Numbered from the stretch's first letter, positions 8,262 through 17,189 are shown. The stretch: 64,000 nucleotides of DNA from Shewanella corallii (GCF_023349125.1 NZ_JAKIKT010000005.1:124001-188000); one strand, 5' to 3'. Translations and numbers: made by a program. The notes: generated from the sequence alone by a model not told the origin.

Positions 8262-10091
8262 ATGCCGACACAATTCAATCCTTCCGATTTCCTTAAAACG
8301 GTTCCCGGTAAGCCAGGGGTGTATCGAATGTACGATGCATCCTCTGTGGTTATCTATGTAGGCAAGGCCAAAGATCTAAAGAAGCGGCTTTCATCCTATT
8401 TCCGCAAGAATCTGCCCAATGTCAAAACCCAGGCATTGGTGTCTCATATCGCTCATATTGATGTCACTCTGACACACAGTGAGACTGATGCGCTCATTCT
8501 GGAAAATGACTACATCAAGCAATACATGCCTAAATACAATGTGTTGCTGCGGGACGACAAGTCATACCCCTTTATCTTATTGAGTGATCACCGTCATCCC
8601 CGGCTTGCCTATCACAGAGGCGCCAAGCGGGACAAAGGCCAGTACTTCGGTCCTTATCCCAATGGTGGCGCGGTCAGGGAAAGTCTGCACCTGATGCAGA
8701 AGTTGTTTCCTATCCGCCAATGTACGGATGTGTACTATAAATCCCGTTCCCGTCCCTGTTTGCAGTATCAGATTGGTCGCTGCAGCGGGCCCTGCGTCGG
8801 CAAAATCTCAGATGAAGAGTATCAGCAGCAGGTTAAGTTGGCGTCTTTGTTCCTGCGGGGAAAAGACAAGCAGGTGATGTCATCTCTGGTCGGGCAGATG
8901 GAGCAGGCTGCTCAGGATATGGAGTATGAGAAAGCGGCCGGGTTCAGGGATCAAATCATGGCGCTTAGACGTGTTGCTGAGCAGAGTGAGGTGTCAGGTA
9001 ATACTGATGATCTCGATGTTATCGGTGTGCACTATGCATCGGGCATGGCTTGCTTCCATTTGCTGTTTATTCGTGACGGTAAAATCTTTGGCTCTCGAAG
9101 CTACTACCCAAAAATTCCGGCTCAAACCGAGCTGGAAGAGATACTGCACTCCTTTATGTTGCAGTTCTACCTCAATGTTCAGGTGCAACGCACCATTCCC
9201 AAAGAGGTGATTATTAGCCATGGCTTTGAAGGGGTTACCGAACTCGAGTCGGCGATTAATCAGGCGCTTGGACGCAAAGTCGAGATTAAAACCAGCGTCA
9301 GGGGAGAGCGGGCGAAGTATTTAAAGCTGGCCGTGACCAATGCCACCAATGCTGTTGCCAGCCACTTGTCTCACAAGAATACTGTTGAACAAAGATTTGT
9401 TGCACTTGAAGAATCGCTGGAGTTGAGTGGCCCGGTATCTCGGATGGAATGTTTCGACATCAGTCATACCATGGGAGAGAGTACTGTCGCATCTTGCGTA
9501 GTCTTCAATAGAGAAGGGCCGGATAAGGCTGAATACCGCAGATACAATATCAAAGGGATTACCCCGGGTGACGATTACGCCGCGATGAAACAGGCGATTG
9601 CGCGCCGTTTTGACAAAGTGACGGTCGACTCTAAAATTCCCGATTTGTTGTTTATCGATGGTGGCTTGGGCCAGCTGCGTATGGCTCAGGAGATTGTTGA
9701 CGAGAAGTTTGCGGATATTGAAAAAGCTCCTCAGCTCATCGGTGTTGCTAAGGGTGAAAGCCGTAAACCTGGTCTGGAAACCCTGATCTGGGGGGACAGT
9801 GAAGATGAGTTTGCTTTGGAAGATGATTCCCCGGCGCTGCATTTAATCCAGCATATTCGTGATGAATCACATAGGTTTGCCATTACAGGACACAGAAACA
9901 AACGACAGAAAACCCGTAACACGTCGACGCTGGAATCTATTCCGGGAGTCGGACCCAAAAGACGCAAGGCACTTTTGCAATTTTTGGGGGGAATGCAAGA
10001 GGTTAAGGGAGCCAGCGTGGCGGAATTGGCGAAAGTACCCGGAATTAGCATAGAAATGGCACAAACGATTCACGATGCGTTGCGGGGGTAA
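8262..10091 (+). CDS. uvrC: Excinuclease ABC subunit C
   Basis: A 609-residue homologue of E. coli UvrC (610), the nuclease that makes both incisions around UvrB-bound DNA damage. Domains in order are the GIY-YIG nuclease ([26 protein letters not shown], residues 17-45), a Cys cluster ([26 protein letters not shown]), the UVR motif ([13 protein letters not shown], about 220), an RNase H-like nuclease domain ([28 protein letters not shown]) and two C-terminal helix-hairpin-helix motifs ([13 protein letters not shown]). GGGGAG precedes the ATG. It is in an operon with uvrY and probably pgsA. Confidence 0.97.
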   Translation: MPTQFNPSDFLKTVPGKPGVYRMYDASSVVIYVGKAKDLKKRLSSYFRKNLPNVKTQALVSHIAHIDVTLTHSETDALILENDYIKQYMPKYNVLLRDDKSYPFILLSDHRHPRLAYHRGAKRDKGQYFGPYPNGGAVRESLHLMQKLFPIRQCTDVYYKSRSRPCLQYQIGRCSGPCVGKISDEEYQQQVKLASLFLRGKDKQVMSSLVGQMEQAAQDMEYEKAAGFRDQIMALRRVAEQSEVSGNTDDLDVIGVHYASGMACFHLLFIRDGKIFGSRSYYPKIPAQTELEEILHSFMLQFYLNVQVQRTIPKEVIISHGFEGVTELESAINQALGRKVEIKTSVRGERAKYLKLAVTNATNAVASHLSHKNTVEQRFVALEESLELSGPVSRMECFDISHTMGESTVASCVVFNREGPDKAEYRRYNIKGITPGDDYAAMKQAIARRFDKVTVDSKIPDLLFIDGGLGQLRMAQEIVDEKFADIEKAPQLIGVAKGESRKPGLETLIWGDSEDEFALEDDSPALHLIQHIRDESHRFAITGHRNKRQKTRNTSTLESIPGVGPKRRKALLQFLGGMQEVKGASVAELAKVPGISIEMAQTIHDALRG

Positions 10092-10138
10092 CAAAATTAA
10101 GGCAAGATTGGCGCTGCTTTTGATAAATTGGTTCCAGC

Positions 10139-10693
10139 ATGCCTTTTAATGTACCCATCGCCCTTACGCTGTTCAGGGTTGTTTTACTTCCGGTTTTTGT
10201 TGCCTTTTTCTTTTTGCCCTATGAGTGGGCTCCGTTCGCTACTGCATTCGTTTTCTGGCTGGCAGCAATTACAGATGCGTTGGATGGTTACCTGGCGAGA
10301 AAGTTGGAGCAATCCACTCGATTCGGGGCCTTTCTTGACCCGGTAGCTGATAAGGTGATGGTCGCTGCTGCTCTGGTTCTTTTGGTTCAGGATTACGACA
10401 CTGTTTGGTTGACTTTACCTGCGCTGTTTATGATTGGCCGCGAGATAGTTATCTCGGCGCTGCGTGAATGGATGGCCGAGATGGGGAAACGTGGCGTAGT
10501 AGCAGTTTCCTGGATAGGTAAATACAAGACTGCGGCCCAGATGTTGGCGATTATCGGTTTGTTGTGGAAACCCAATGAATGGATGGTTGGGTTGGCATTT
10601 GTACTGCTTTATATCGCCGCCATTCTCACGTTCTGGTCCATGCTCAGTTATATCATGAGTGCCTGGAAGGATTTGACTGCTGAAGAGCACTGA
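10139..10693 (+). CDS. pgsA: CDP-diacylglycerol--glycerol-3-phosphate 3-phosphatidyltransferase
   Basis: A 184-residue inner-membrane enzyme that makes phosphatidylglycerol phosphate, the committed step to phosphatidylglycerol and cardiolipin. The CDP-alcohol phosphatidyltransferase signature [20 protein letters not shown] plus LDPVADK is complete with all catalytic Asp residues. Four or so hydrophobic segments are visible. It lies 47 bp after uvrC and ends at a strong terminator. Confidence 0.96.
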   Translation: MPFNVPIALTLFRVVLLPVFVAFFFLPYEWAPFATAFVFWLAAITDALDGYLARKLEQSTRFGAFLDPVADKVMVAAALVLLVQDYDTVWLTLPALFMIGREIVISALREWMAEMGKRGVVAVSWIGKYKTAAQMLAIIGLLWKPNEWMVGLAFVLLYIAAILTFWSMLSYIMSAWKDLTAEEH

Positions 10694-10733
10694 TATCCAG
10701 AGTGTCAGAACCCGAAATATTTAAAGCAAACTA

Positions 10734-10772
10734 AAAAATCCCTGAAGTATTACTTCAGGGATTTTTGTTTTT
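10734..10772 (+). terminator. Intrinsic terminator after pgsA
   Basis: AAATCCCTGAAGTA/TACTTCAGGGATTT perfect hairpin with a T-rich tail. Confidence 0.92.
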
Positions 10773-10976
10773 GAGGAAAGAGTGGCTGCGGCGACTTAAT
10801 GAGGTGGCTGGCTTGACGGTAGCTTTCAGCCCCTGCAACAGCAAGTGGCGAGATTACAAGGCTTAAATCTGTAATGCCAGTGTTTAATTTATCGGTTTTC
10901 AGTGTTAAATCCTGACAGTGAAATGACCGTAGCGATCTTTATTTAATCATATGAATAAAAGGGTTAAAGTTTTCTG

Positions 10977-11004
10977 TTGACCCTTGGCTCAAATCCGCTA
11001 AAGT
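10977..11004 (+). promoter_or_regulatory. Promoter of the Gly/Cys tRNA cluster
   Basis: TTGACC (10977-10982), a 16-bp spacer and TAAAGT (10999-11004), followed by a GC-rich discriminator (GCCCCGTTCCCGG). About 85 bp separate it from the first tRNA-Gly-like repeat. The 10773-10976 stretch before it holds no gene. Confidence 0.65.
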
Positions 11005-11087
11005 ATGCCCCGTTCCCGGCGATAAGGCGGTGAGCTGGTCTTTGTTCAAGCTTTTATAGTTTGGCAAAAGACCTTAAGAAGTAAGAT

Positions 11088-11249
11088 GCGACATTAACTC
11101 AGTTGCAAGAATGAAAGGGCGATACCCTGGAGTTCAGGCAATTACGGTGAAGTCTTAAAAAATGTGAAGCGACATTAGCTCAGTTGCAAGAATGAAAGGA
11201 CGATACCTTGATTTCAGGCAATTACGGTGAAGTCATTAAAAACAAATAT
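11088..11249 (+). repeat. Two 81-bp pseudo-tRNA-Gly repeats
   Basis: Units begin at 11088 and 11169, exactly 81 bp apart and 81 bp before the real tRNA-Gly. Each keeps the tRNA 5' end GCGACATTA(G/A)CTCAGTTG and the anticodon-stem strand CGATACC, but the rest is replaced by CAAGAATGAAAGG and a TTCAGGCAATTACGGTGAAGTC tail. They have no 3' acceptor strand, so they cannot be tRNAs. Confidence 0.9.
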
Positions 11250-11325
11250 GCGACATTAGCTCAGTTGGTAGAGCGATACCTTGCCAAGGTATAGGTCATC
11301 GGTTCGAACCCGATATGTCGCTCCA
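11250..11325 (+). tRNA. tRNA-Gly(GCC), copy 1
   Basis: 76 nt with encoded CCA. Acceptor GCGACAT pairs with ATGTCGC, the anticodon loop CTTGCCAAG carries GCC, and the T-loop is GGTTCGAACC. Confidence 0.97.
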
Positions 11326-11326
11326 A

Positions 11327-11400
11327 GGCGCGATGGCAGAATGGCTATGCTGCGGATTGCAAATCCGTCGATCTCGGTTCGACTCCGGGTCGCGCCTCCA
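11327..11400 (+). tRNA. tRNA-Cys(GCA), copy 1
   Basis: 74 nt with encoded CCA. Acceptor GGCGCGA pairs with TCGCGCC and the anticodon loop ATTGCAAA carries GCA. It lies one base after tRNA-Gly. Confidence 0.97.
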
Positions 11401-11427
11401 CTCTCCAAGAGTGATGCGTTAAAAATT

Positions 11428-11508
11428 GGGACATTAGCTCAGTTGCAAGAATGAAAGGAGGATACCTTGATTTCAGGCAATTTCGGTGAAGTCATTAAAA
11501 ACAAATAT
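11428..11508 (+). repeat. 81-bp pseudo-tRNA-Gly repeat
   Basis: Same unit as at 11169, here starting GGGACATTAGCTCAGTTG and again exactly 81 bp before a tRNA-Gly. The whole module of unit plus Gly plus Cys is duplicated from 11169 with a 259-bp period. Confidence 0.9.
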
Positions 11509-11584
11509 GCGACATTAGCTCAGTTGGTAGAGCGATACCTTGCCAAGGTATAGGTCATCGGTTCGAACCCGATATGTCGCTCCA
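11509..11584 (+). tRNA. tRNA-Gly(GCC), copy 2
   Basis: Identical to the copy at 11250: acceptor GCGACAT/ATGTCGC, GCC anticodon, encoded CCA. Confidence 0.97.
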
Positions 11585-11585
11585 A

Positions 11586-11659
11586 GGCGCGATGGCAGAA
11601 TGGCTATGCTGCGGATTGCAAATCCGTCGATCTCGGTTCGACTCCGGGTCGCGCCTCCA
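11586..11659 (+). tRNA. tRNA-Cys(GCA), copy 2
   Basis: Identical to the copy at 11327: acceptor GGCGCGA/TCGCGCC, GCA anticodon, encoded CCA. Confidence 0.97.
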
Positions 11660-11698
11660 CTTCCTCTCTAATGAGAAAGTGAAGCAAACTTGATATAT

Positions 11699-11862
11699 GC
11701 GACATTAGCTCAGTTGCAAGAATGAAAGGACGATACCTTTTAGTTCAAGCAAACTACGTGAAGTCATAAAAAACTAAGATGCGACATTAGCTCAGTTGCA
11801 AGAATGAAAGGACGATACCTTTTAGTTCAAGCAAACTACGTGAAGTCATAAAAAACCAAGAT
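11699..11862 (+). repeat. Two 82-bp pseudo-tRNA-Gly repeats
   Basis: Units begin at 11699 and 11781, 82 bp apart, and the third tRNA-Gly begins 82 bp later. They share GCGACATTAGCTCAGTTG and GACGATACCTT with the earlier units but have a different middle (TTTAGTTCAAGCAAACTACG). The two copies are nearly identical to each other, so this duplication is recent. Confidence 0.9.
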
Positions 11863-11938
11863 GCGACATTAGCTCAGTTGGTAGAGCGATACCTTGCCAA
11901 GGTATAGGTCATCGGTTCGAACCCGATATGTCGCTCCA
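11863..11938 (+). tRNA. tRNA-Gly(GCC), copy 3
   Basis: Identical to copies 1 and 2, with encoded CCA. Confidence 0.97.
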
Positions 11939-11967
11939 ATCTTCAGGTGTTCCTCACCGACCAAAGT

Positions 11968-12041
11968 GGCGCGATGGCAGAATGGCTATGCTGCGGATTG
12001 CAAATCCGTCGATCTCGGTTCGACTCCGGGTCGCGCCTCCA
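11968..12041 (+). tRNA. tRNA-Cys(GCA), copy 3
   Basis: Identical to copies 1 and 2. Unlike the others it is separated from its tRNA-Gly by 29 bp. I find no tRNA-Leu after it, which often closes this cluster in other gammaproteobacteria. Confidence 0.97.
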
Positions 12042-12283
12042 CTTTCTTTTCTGAAAAACTCCACATTTAGTTCCACCCTTTGTTTCAGCCTGGCCGTTAG
12101 TAGACCAGTACTGCGGTAACCTGCCATCACTCTGATACTGTCTTGATCCTGGCAAATCGTCATATCTGTCCAGCAATTGCTCAAAGCCGCATTAATCCGT
12201 TGAATTTAGCTGGAGCTTAACTCAATAATCAGTATGATTTGCGCGTCTTATCCGGACTGTATCTATCCCTACCGAGAAATAAC

Positions 12284-13042
12284 ATGCAAAAACTACTGAT
12301 CCTGCTGACCAGCCTTGTTAGCCTGCTGGGCTTTACTGCCAACGCGAAACCAATTGCCCTGCTGGGTGCGATGGATGTTGAGATTGAAGGTTTGCTGCCG
12401 AAGATTGAACATCGTAAGACCCATCAATTGGCTGCAAACACCTATTACACTGGCACAATTAATGGCAAAGAGGTCGTTGTTGCCCGTTCCGGGGTGGGAA
12501 AGGTCAATGCAGCTGTTACCACTCATACGCTGATCACCCAATTTAATGTTGAGAAAATCATATTTACCGGTATTGCCGGTGCCGCCAGTTCTGAACTGAA
12601 TGTGGCTGATGTGGTGGTGTCCAGCGATCTGATCCAACACGATGTCGACCTGACAGTATTTGGCGCACCAAAAGGTTTGTTGGATGGTTACGAAGACAGA
12701 GCATTTAAAACAGACAAAGCACTGCAAGCGTTGGCGTTCGACGCTGCCCGTAAGGTTGTCGGTGGTGATAAAGCACATATCGGAACTGTGGTCACCGGAG
12801 ATCAATTTATTGCCGACAAGGCCAAAGTTGCCGAAATGCAGCAGGAGTTTGATGCCATGGCGGTGGAGATGGAAGGCGCCGCCGTTGCTCAGGTTGCTGA
12901 TATGTACAAGGTGCCTTTAGTGGTGATCCGGACTATTTCAGATAAAGCCGATGGCAGCGCTCATCTGTCATACGAAGAGGCCAAGCAAGCTACGGCTCAC
13001 AACTCGGTCGCTATCGTGCTTGAGATGCTTAAGTCGCTATAA
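12284..13042 (+). CDS. Exported 5'-methylthioadenosine/S-adenosylhomocysteine nucleosidase-like protein
   Basis: A 252-residue protein of the nucleoside phosphorylase/MTAN family, which cleaves adenine from MTA, SAH or 5'-deoxyadenosine. Core motifs are IALLGAMDVEIEGL, VVARSGVGKVNAA, IFTGIAGA, MEMEGAAVAQVA-type text (AVEMEGAAVAQVADMYKVP, with the ribose-binding Met-Glu) and IRTISDKADGSAHLSYEE with the catalytic Asp. Unlike cytoplasmic MtnN it starts with a signal peptide (residues 1-21, ending TANA), so it should act in the periplasm. The ATG at 12284 was preferred over an upstream in-frame start because it begins the signal peptide. A strong terminator follows. Substrate is inferred from the family. 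Confidence 0.85.
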   Translation: MQKLLILLTSLVSLLGFTANAKPIALLGAMDVEIEGLLPKIEHRKTHQLAANTYYTGTINGKEVVVARSGVGKVNAAVTTHTLITQFNVEKIIFTGIAGAASSELNVADVVVSSDLIQHDVDLTVFGAPKGLLDGYEDRAFKTDKALQALAFDAARKVVGGDKAHIGTVVTGDQFIADKAKVAEMQQEFDAMAVEMEGAAVAQVADMYKVPLVVIRTISDKADGSAHLSYEEAKQATAHNSVAIVLEMLKSL

Positions 13043-13067
13043 GCTTAAGTGAACGCTGAGAATATTC

Positions 13068-13090
13068 AGGCGCCTTAGGGCGCCTTTTTT
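13068..13090 (+). terminator. Intrinsic terminator
   Basis: AGGCGCC-TTAG-GGCGCCT hairpin with a T-tract after the nucleosidase gene. Confidence 0.9.
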
Positions 13091-13258
13091 GTCACTGTTA
13101 GCCCGTCCTGAAAAAGCTATATATCCTTCACTATATATTTTTCGTTAAAACTGATTCTGCCGATTAGCTCATTATCAATCATTTCATCTGAAATTAACCT
13201 GTGGAAGGAGCCATGGCAAAGCGTGCCGGGCAATAACATATTTACGCAGGGAGATAAT

Positions 13259-14102
13259 ATGAATTACCAGGGTTTCACTACCTTCAGTACTAAGGCAGAG
13301 CATACTGACAGTCACTTTTGATTATCCACCGGTCAACGTGCAGGGTCTGCCGATGTTGGCAGATCTGAATATGTTAGCGCAAAAGCTTGAAGCTGACAGC
13401 GCGATAAAAGTTGTGGTGTTCCAATCTGCCCATCCGGAAATATTTGTTCGCCACGCCGATACTGAGTTCCTAAAAGATATGTCTGGCAAGGCTGTGTCCA
13501 GGAGCGAGGTAAAATTGCTGGACTTGCAGGTGGTACTTGAGCGGATCAGCAAGTTACCTCAGGCTACCATTGCTAAAATAGAAGGCTTCGCACGTGGTGG
13601 CGGACATGAGTTTGCACTGGCCTGTGATATGCGATTTGCAGCTACAGGAAAGGCCAGGTTTATGCAAATGGAAGTGGGCATGGGGATACTTCCCTGTGGC
13701 GGCGGTGCTGCACGAATGGCGCGTCAGGTCGGATTAGGAAGGGCACTGGAGATAGTCTTGGGCGCCAGGGACTTTGACGCCGAAGAGGCAGAATCATTCG
13801 GCACAGTGAACAGGGCGCTGGATCCCGATAAAATTGGGCCATTTGTTGATGCACTGGCAAAACGAATCGCGCTTTGGCCCTCAGCTTCCATTAATGCTAC
13901 CAAGCAGGCTGTATATGCTTCTATCGACTTACCGATAGCGCAAGCCCTTAAAGAGGAAGCCTATTGGTTGTATCAGGCTACCAGCCAGACGCCGGCATTA
14001 ACTCGATTCAAGTGGGCAGATGAGCAGGGCGCCCAGTTTGATATGGATAACCAAAGAGTCTGGCCTGAAATGCTGGTAAAAATCCAGGAGATAGAAGACT
14101 GA
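13259..14102 (+). pseudogene. Enoyl-CoA hydratase/isomerase family gene with an N-terminal frameshift
   Basis: From residue about 20 onward this is a 254-residue crotonase-fold protein with an oxyanion-hole segment (IEGFARGGGHEFALACDMRFA) and MEVGMGILPCGGGAARMARQVG. The best start, ATG at 13259, has GGGAG just upstream and encodes MNYQGFTTFSTKAEH, but that frame stops at 13318-13320. The family N-terminus ILTVTFDYPPVNVQGLPMLA lies in another frame from about 13302. A single-base insertion near 13299-13303 would explain this. Without it only a GTG at 13338, lacking a good ribosome-binding site, could start the protein. It is either a recent pseudogene, a sequencing error or, less likely, a recoding site. 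The function of the intact protein is not known beyond its family. Confidence 0.75.
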
Positions 14103-14139
14103 CTGCATAGATGAAAAATGCAGAGCTATCCAATAAAAA

Positions 14140-14163
14140 GCGGCCAACAGGCCGCATTTTTTA
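14140..14163. terminator. Bidirectional terminator
   Basis: AAAAAGCGGCC-AACA-GGCCGCATTTTTT lies between the convergent crotonase-family gene and HU-like gene, with A/T runs on both sides. Confidence 0.85.
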
Positions 14164-14436
14164 TGAGTTTACAGCGTCTTTCAACGCCGGAGAAGGTTTA
14201 AAACTGGGTTGATTATAACCCTCGATCTCTATGGTTTCGCCGGTACGCGGATTGCGGCCTGTCTTGGGCAGGTAGTATCTGAGTTCAAATGTTCCAAACT
14301 GGGGCAGATATACCTTCTCGCCTTCAGCCAGAGCACGATGCAGTTGCTGCAAAATCTCATCCAGCACAGGTTTGGTTTTTGCTTCTGAAAGCGCTAGCTT
14401 TTTAGCCATAGCCTGAGTCAGCTGTTTCTTGTTCAT
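14161..14436 (-). CDS. HU/IHF-family DNA-binding protein
   Basis: A 91-residue protein with the HU fold: MNKKQLTQAMAKKL, a hydrophobic core helix, FGTFELRYYLPKTGRNPRTGE with the conserved arm motif GRNPRTGE, then the closing helix. It bends or compacts DNA as a dimer. It differs from canonical HupA/HupB in its charged insertion ALAEGEKVYLPQ, so it is probably an extra HU paralogue rather than the main HU or IHF. Its stop overlaps the terminator shared with the neighbouring gene. Confidence 0.85.
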   Translation of the reverse strand: MNKKQLTQAMAKKLALSEAKTKPVLDEILQQLHRALAEGEKVYLPQFGTFELRYYLPKTGRNPRTGETIEIEGYNQPSFKPSPALKDAVNS

Positions 14437-14474
14437 TGCCGCTTGATATTTGGGAAAAGGCTAGGTTATATCAG

Positions 14475-14509
14475 CTCAAGCTGAACATTCACACTGGTGT
14501 CAGCTTGAG
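14475..14509. repeat. Perfect 10-bp inverted repeat in a divergent promoter region
   Basis: CTCAAGCTGA (14475-14484) and TCAGCTTGAG (14500-14509) flank a 15-base loop, 39 bp upstream of the HU-like start and 172 bp upstream of the transpeptidase start. It lacks a T-tract. It could be an operator or an mRNA leader hairpin. Confidence 0.6.
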
Positions 14510-14680
14510 TGCGCAATAATCCCCCGCTGTGGTCAGGTTTTCATCCAAAACACAAAATTCAGGAAGTTTCACCTGGCGATTTGGTGACCACTCTGGCCTT
14601 CTGCCATAATTAAGCCATCTTGAATGTTTGTATGCCGACCAGGGCAATGTCCGGATGAACAACTTCAATGGGGTACAAGT

Positions 14681-16051
14681 ATGAGACTGATGATCCTCGC
14701 TCTGATGACATTTCTGGCAGTCTCTCCCGCCAAAGCCGTTGACTCGCAGGCATTGGAGTACTTTGAGCGCCACCTGCACCTGGTGGCATTGGCTGATGAC
14801 AGCCAAAGGTTTGCTGCCTATTACCAGCTGTTCACTAAGTCTGAAGAATCTAAACAACTGGCGCATCTGGATGACATGCTGATGGACGTCGCTCTGTTTT
14901 GGCAAAACCAGGGATTGGCTCATCAGCTTCACAGTGGTCTTAGCAGCCGGCTAGACCGGGTGTTGGCCATTGAACCCAAAGCCAGAGATTACCTCTGGAT
15001 CACCAACAGAATTCAATATCTGGGCTGGCTGGAAGAGAATCAGAGTTGGGTGCTGCTTTCCGAAGATTTTTGGTTGCGTCCCGGCGATAACCACCGTGGC
15101 GTGGTTGCTTTGGCCGAGCGACTTAAACTGCTTGGGGATCTTGACCAAAGTTGGCAGGCAGGACGGCACTACGATCTTGCCCTTGAATTGGCCGTTAAGA
15201 AGTTTCAGCAAAGGCATGGACTGGAGATGGACGGGGTCGTTGGACCTCGTACACTGCATTGGTTGAATATGAGTCCTGCAGATCGCGCCACATTACTGGC
15301 CAGGAACTTTGTCGAGCGCACCCGCTATCTCGCGGCGATTGGCGACAGATACCTGTTGGTTAACATTCCTGCTTATGAAATGAAGTTGGTGGATAAAGGT
15401 TTGCTGCGACTGCACTCCAGAGTCATTGTGGGCAGCCGTTATCGGCAGACACCGGTAATGGACAGTCAGATCAGTAATCTGGTATTGAACCCAAGCTGGC
15501 GGGTTCCCCGCAGGTTAGCCTATCGGGATCTCAGGCCTAAAATCCGTCAAGACGGTAGCTATATCGATACCAAGGGATTTGAAGTTTATGACTTCCAGGG
15601 CAATCGTCAGCAGCTGTCTGCCGAGGAGTGGCAACAGAAGGCTGAAGGAGGGTTCCCTTACCGCCTGGTGCAGCGGCCCGGGGAAGACAATGCCCTTGGA
15701 CGTTATAAATTCCATTTTGCCAACGACTACAGTGTCTACCTTCATGACACCCCGGACAAGCACCTGTTTGAACAGGCAGACCGAGCTCTGTCTTCCGGCT
15801 GCATAAGGGTTGAAAGAGTCGATGCGCTGGCCAATTGGGTCGCAGCCAATCTGGTGATGGATAAGCAGACCTGGGTGAGTAAGGTTAACGACCCCAATTA
15901 TGAGACCCAGTGGTTTGCGTTAAACGAAGTCTTGCCCATACACCTGGTTTATTGGACCGCCTGGATGCAAGGGCCGGATAATGCCCAGTTTCGCAGCGAT
16001 ATTTATCGCAAACACCAAACCCGCAGTGGAGGCCTGTCTGCGTCCAGGTAA
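14681..16051 (+). CDS. ldtD: L,D-transpeptidase, YcbB/LdtD type
   Basis: A 456-residue exported enzyme that makes 3-3 (mDAP-mDAP) crosslinks in peptidoglycan. It has a signal peptide (MRLMILALMTFLAVSPAKA), a long N-terminal region, a peptidoglycan-binding domain with VKKFQQRHGLEMDGVVGPRTLHWLN (about 170-195), and a YkuD catalytic domain with YLHDTP and the catalytic Cys in ALSSGCIRVE near residue 376. The ATG at 14681, preceded by GGGG, was chosen over an upstream in-frame start because it begins the signal peptide. A MepK homologue follows, the same pairing as E. coli ycbB-ycbK. Confidence 0.93.
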   Translation: MRLMILALMTFLAVSPAKAVDSQALEYFERHLHLVALADDSQRFAAYYQLFTKSEESKQLAHLDDMLMDVALFWQNQGLAHQLHSGLSSRLDRVLAIEPKARDYLWITNRIQYLGWLEENQSWVLLSEDFWLRPGDNHRGVVALAERLKLLGDLDQSWQAGRHYDLALELAVKKFQQRHGLEMDGVVGPRTLHWLNMSPADRATLLARNFVERTRYLAAIGDRYLLVNIPAYEMKLVDKGLLRLHSRVIVGSRYRQTPVMDSQISNLVLNPSWRVPRRLAYRDLRPKIRQDGSYIDTKGFEVYDFQGNRQQLSAEEWQQKAEGGFPYRLVQRPGEDNALGRYKFHFANDYSVYLHDTPDKHLFEQADRALSSGCIRVERVDALANWVAANLVMDKQTWVSKVNDPNYETQWFALNEVLPIHLVYWTAWMQGPDNAQFRSDIYRKHQTRSGGLSASR

Positions 16052-16146
16052 ACCTCATTATTTAGAGATATATTCCGCCTGCTTTAGATGATTTAGTGCA
16101 ATTAACTTGCGAAAAGACGCCGTAACCGATAATTTGTGCGCCAGGT

Positions 16147-16722
16147 GTGGTTAAAAATTATTCGGGGTGTTGTTTGCAGTCAGTTTGTCCTTCCAGAAGA
16201 ATGGCGCTTAAGTTATTGGGAAGTGCCGCCTTATGTTCCGTTATTCCGGGGCAAGCTTACGCCAGCCGTTCAACCAAAGGCAGTCGGTTTCTTGATATGG
16301 TCAATCTGCATACGGGTGACAGGTTTGAGGGTGACTTTTGGCATGACGGCAGTTATCAGCAAGCCGCGTTGGACGGTTTCAACTATGTCCTGAGAGACCA
16401 CAGACAAAATATCGTTGCCCCCATGGATCTGCGGGTGTTTGATATTTTGTTCAACTTGCAGCAAAAGCTGGGTAAAACCGGCGAAATCGAAATCATCTCC
16501 GGTTATCGCTCTCCCCACACCAATGCCATGCTGGCATCGAAAAGCGGTGGGGTTGCCAAGAAGAGCTACCATATGAAGGGAATGGCTGTGGATCTGCGTA
16601 TGCCGGGTGTCAAGCTGGCAGATTTGCGAGATGCAGCCAAATCCCTGAAAGCCGGTGGCGTTGGCTTTTATCCGAGAAGTGACTTTATCCATGTAGATTG
16701 TGGCCCGGTACGTTACTGGTAA
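16147..16722 (+). CDS. mepK: Murein endopeptidase MepK (YcbK, DUF882)
   Basis: A 191-residue M15-type peptidase. In E. coli MepK cuts the 3-3 crosslinks made by L,D-transpeptidases, which fits its place 95 bp after the ldtD homologue. Zinc-site motifs are visible: ISGYRSPHTN, KKSYHMKGMAVDLRM (His and Asp ligands) and FIHVDCGPVRYW (His ligand and C-terminus). The N-terminus has a twin-arginine signal (SRRMALKLLGSAALCSV), as in E. coli YcbK. The start is a GTG at 16147; the ATG at 16201 would lie within the Tat motif and is unlikely. Confidence 0.9.
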   Translation: MVKNYSGCCLQSVCPSRRMALKLLGSAALCSVIPGQAYASRSTKGSRFLDMVNLHTGDRFEGDFWHDGSYQQAALDGFNYVLRDHRQNIVAPMDLRVFDILFNLQQKLGKTGEIEIISGYRSPHTNAMLASKSGGVAKKSYHMKGMAVDLRMPGVKLADLRDAAKSLKAGGVGFYPRSDFIHVDCGPVRYW

Positions 16723-16735
16723 GAATAGGTTTTGC

Positions 16736-16765
16736 TTGTAGGGTCCTGTATTCCTGTGCTAATAT
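16736..16765 (+). promoter_or_regulatory. rplY promoter
   Basis: TTGTAG (16736-16741), an 18-bp spacer and TAATAT (16760-16765) with a GC-rich discriminator (CCGCGCGC). A 7-bp hairpin, CGGTATT/AATACCG (16785-16805), lies in the leader. Confidence 0.6.
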
Positions 16766-16840
16766 CCGCGCGCTTTAACTGGGTCGGTATTGGTCGAAAA
16801 TACCGGCACGTATTTACTATTGAATTAAGTGAGAAACACA

Positions 16841-17128
16841 ATGTCTTACACTATCGAAGCACAAACCCGTACTGACTTGGGGAAAGGTTCGAGCCGCCGC
16901 CTGCGTCGTGAGGGTAAAGTTCCAGCAATCATCTACGGTGCTGGTAAAGAAGCTGTATCTATCGTTTTCGCGCACAAAGATATCATCAACATCCAGACCA
17001 ACGATGATTTCTACACTTCTGACCTGACCATCGTTCTGGACGGTAAAGAAGTTAAAGTTCGCGCTCAAGCTATGCAGCGTCACGTGTTCAAGCCTATGAT
17101 CGAACACGTTGATTTCGTATACGCTTAA
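16841..17128 (+). CDS. rplY: 50S ribosomal protein L25
   Basis: A 95-residue homologue of E. coli L25 (94), which binds 5S rRNA. It starts [33 protein letters not shown], the family signature, and has the short single-domain form without the CTC extension. The ATG at 16841 is preceded by AAGTGAGA. Codon use is strongly biased as in highly expressed genes (for example GGT, CGT, AAC, ATC). Confidence 0.97.
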   Translation: MSYTIEAQTRTDLGKGSSRRLRREGKVPAIIYGAGKEAVSIVFAHKDIINIQTNDDFYTSDLTIVLDGKEVKVRAQAMQRHVFKPMIEHVDFVYA

Positions 17129-17143
17129 TACGAATTTCACGGA

Positions 17144-17176
17144 AAAGGCGCCTTTATGGCGCCTTTTTTGTTTTTG
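17144..17176 (+). terminator. Intrinsic terminator after rplY
   Basis: AAGGCGCC-TTTAT-GGCGCCTT hairpin with a long T-tract. Confidence 0.92.
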
Positions 17177-17189
17177 TTGATTGCTATAA

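Noticed and set aside
11088..11862. CRISPR-like array from the regular 81-82 bp spacing
   Set aside because: The repeats are whole tRNA-related units interleaved with intact tRNAs, with no unique spacers and no cas genes.
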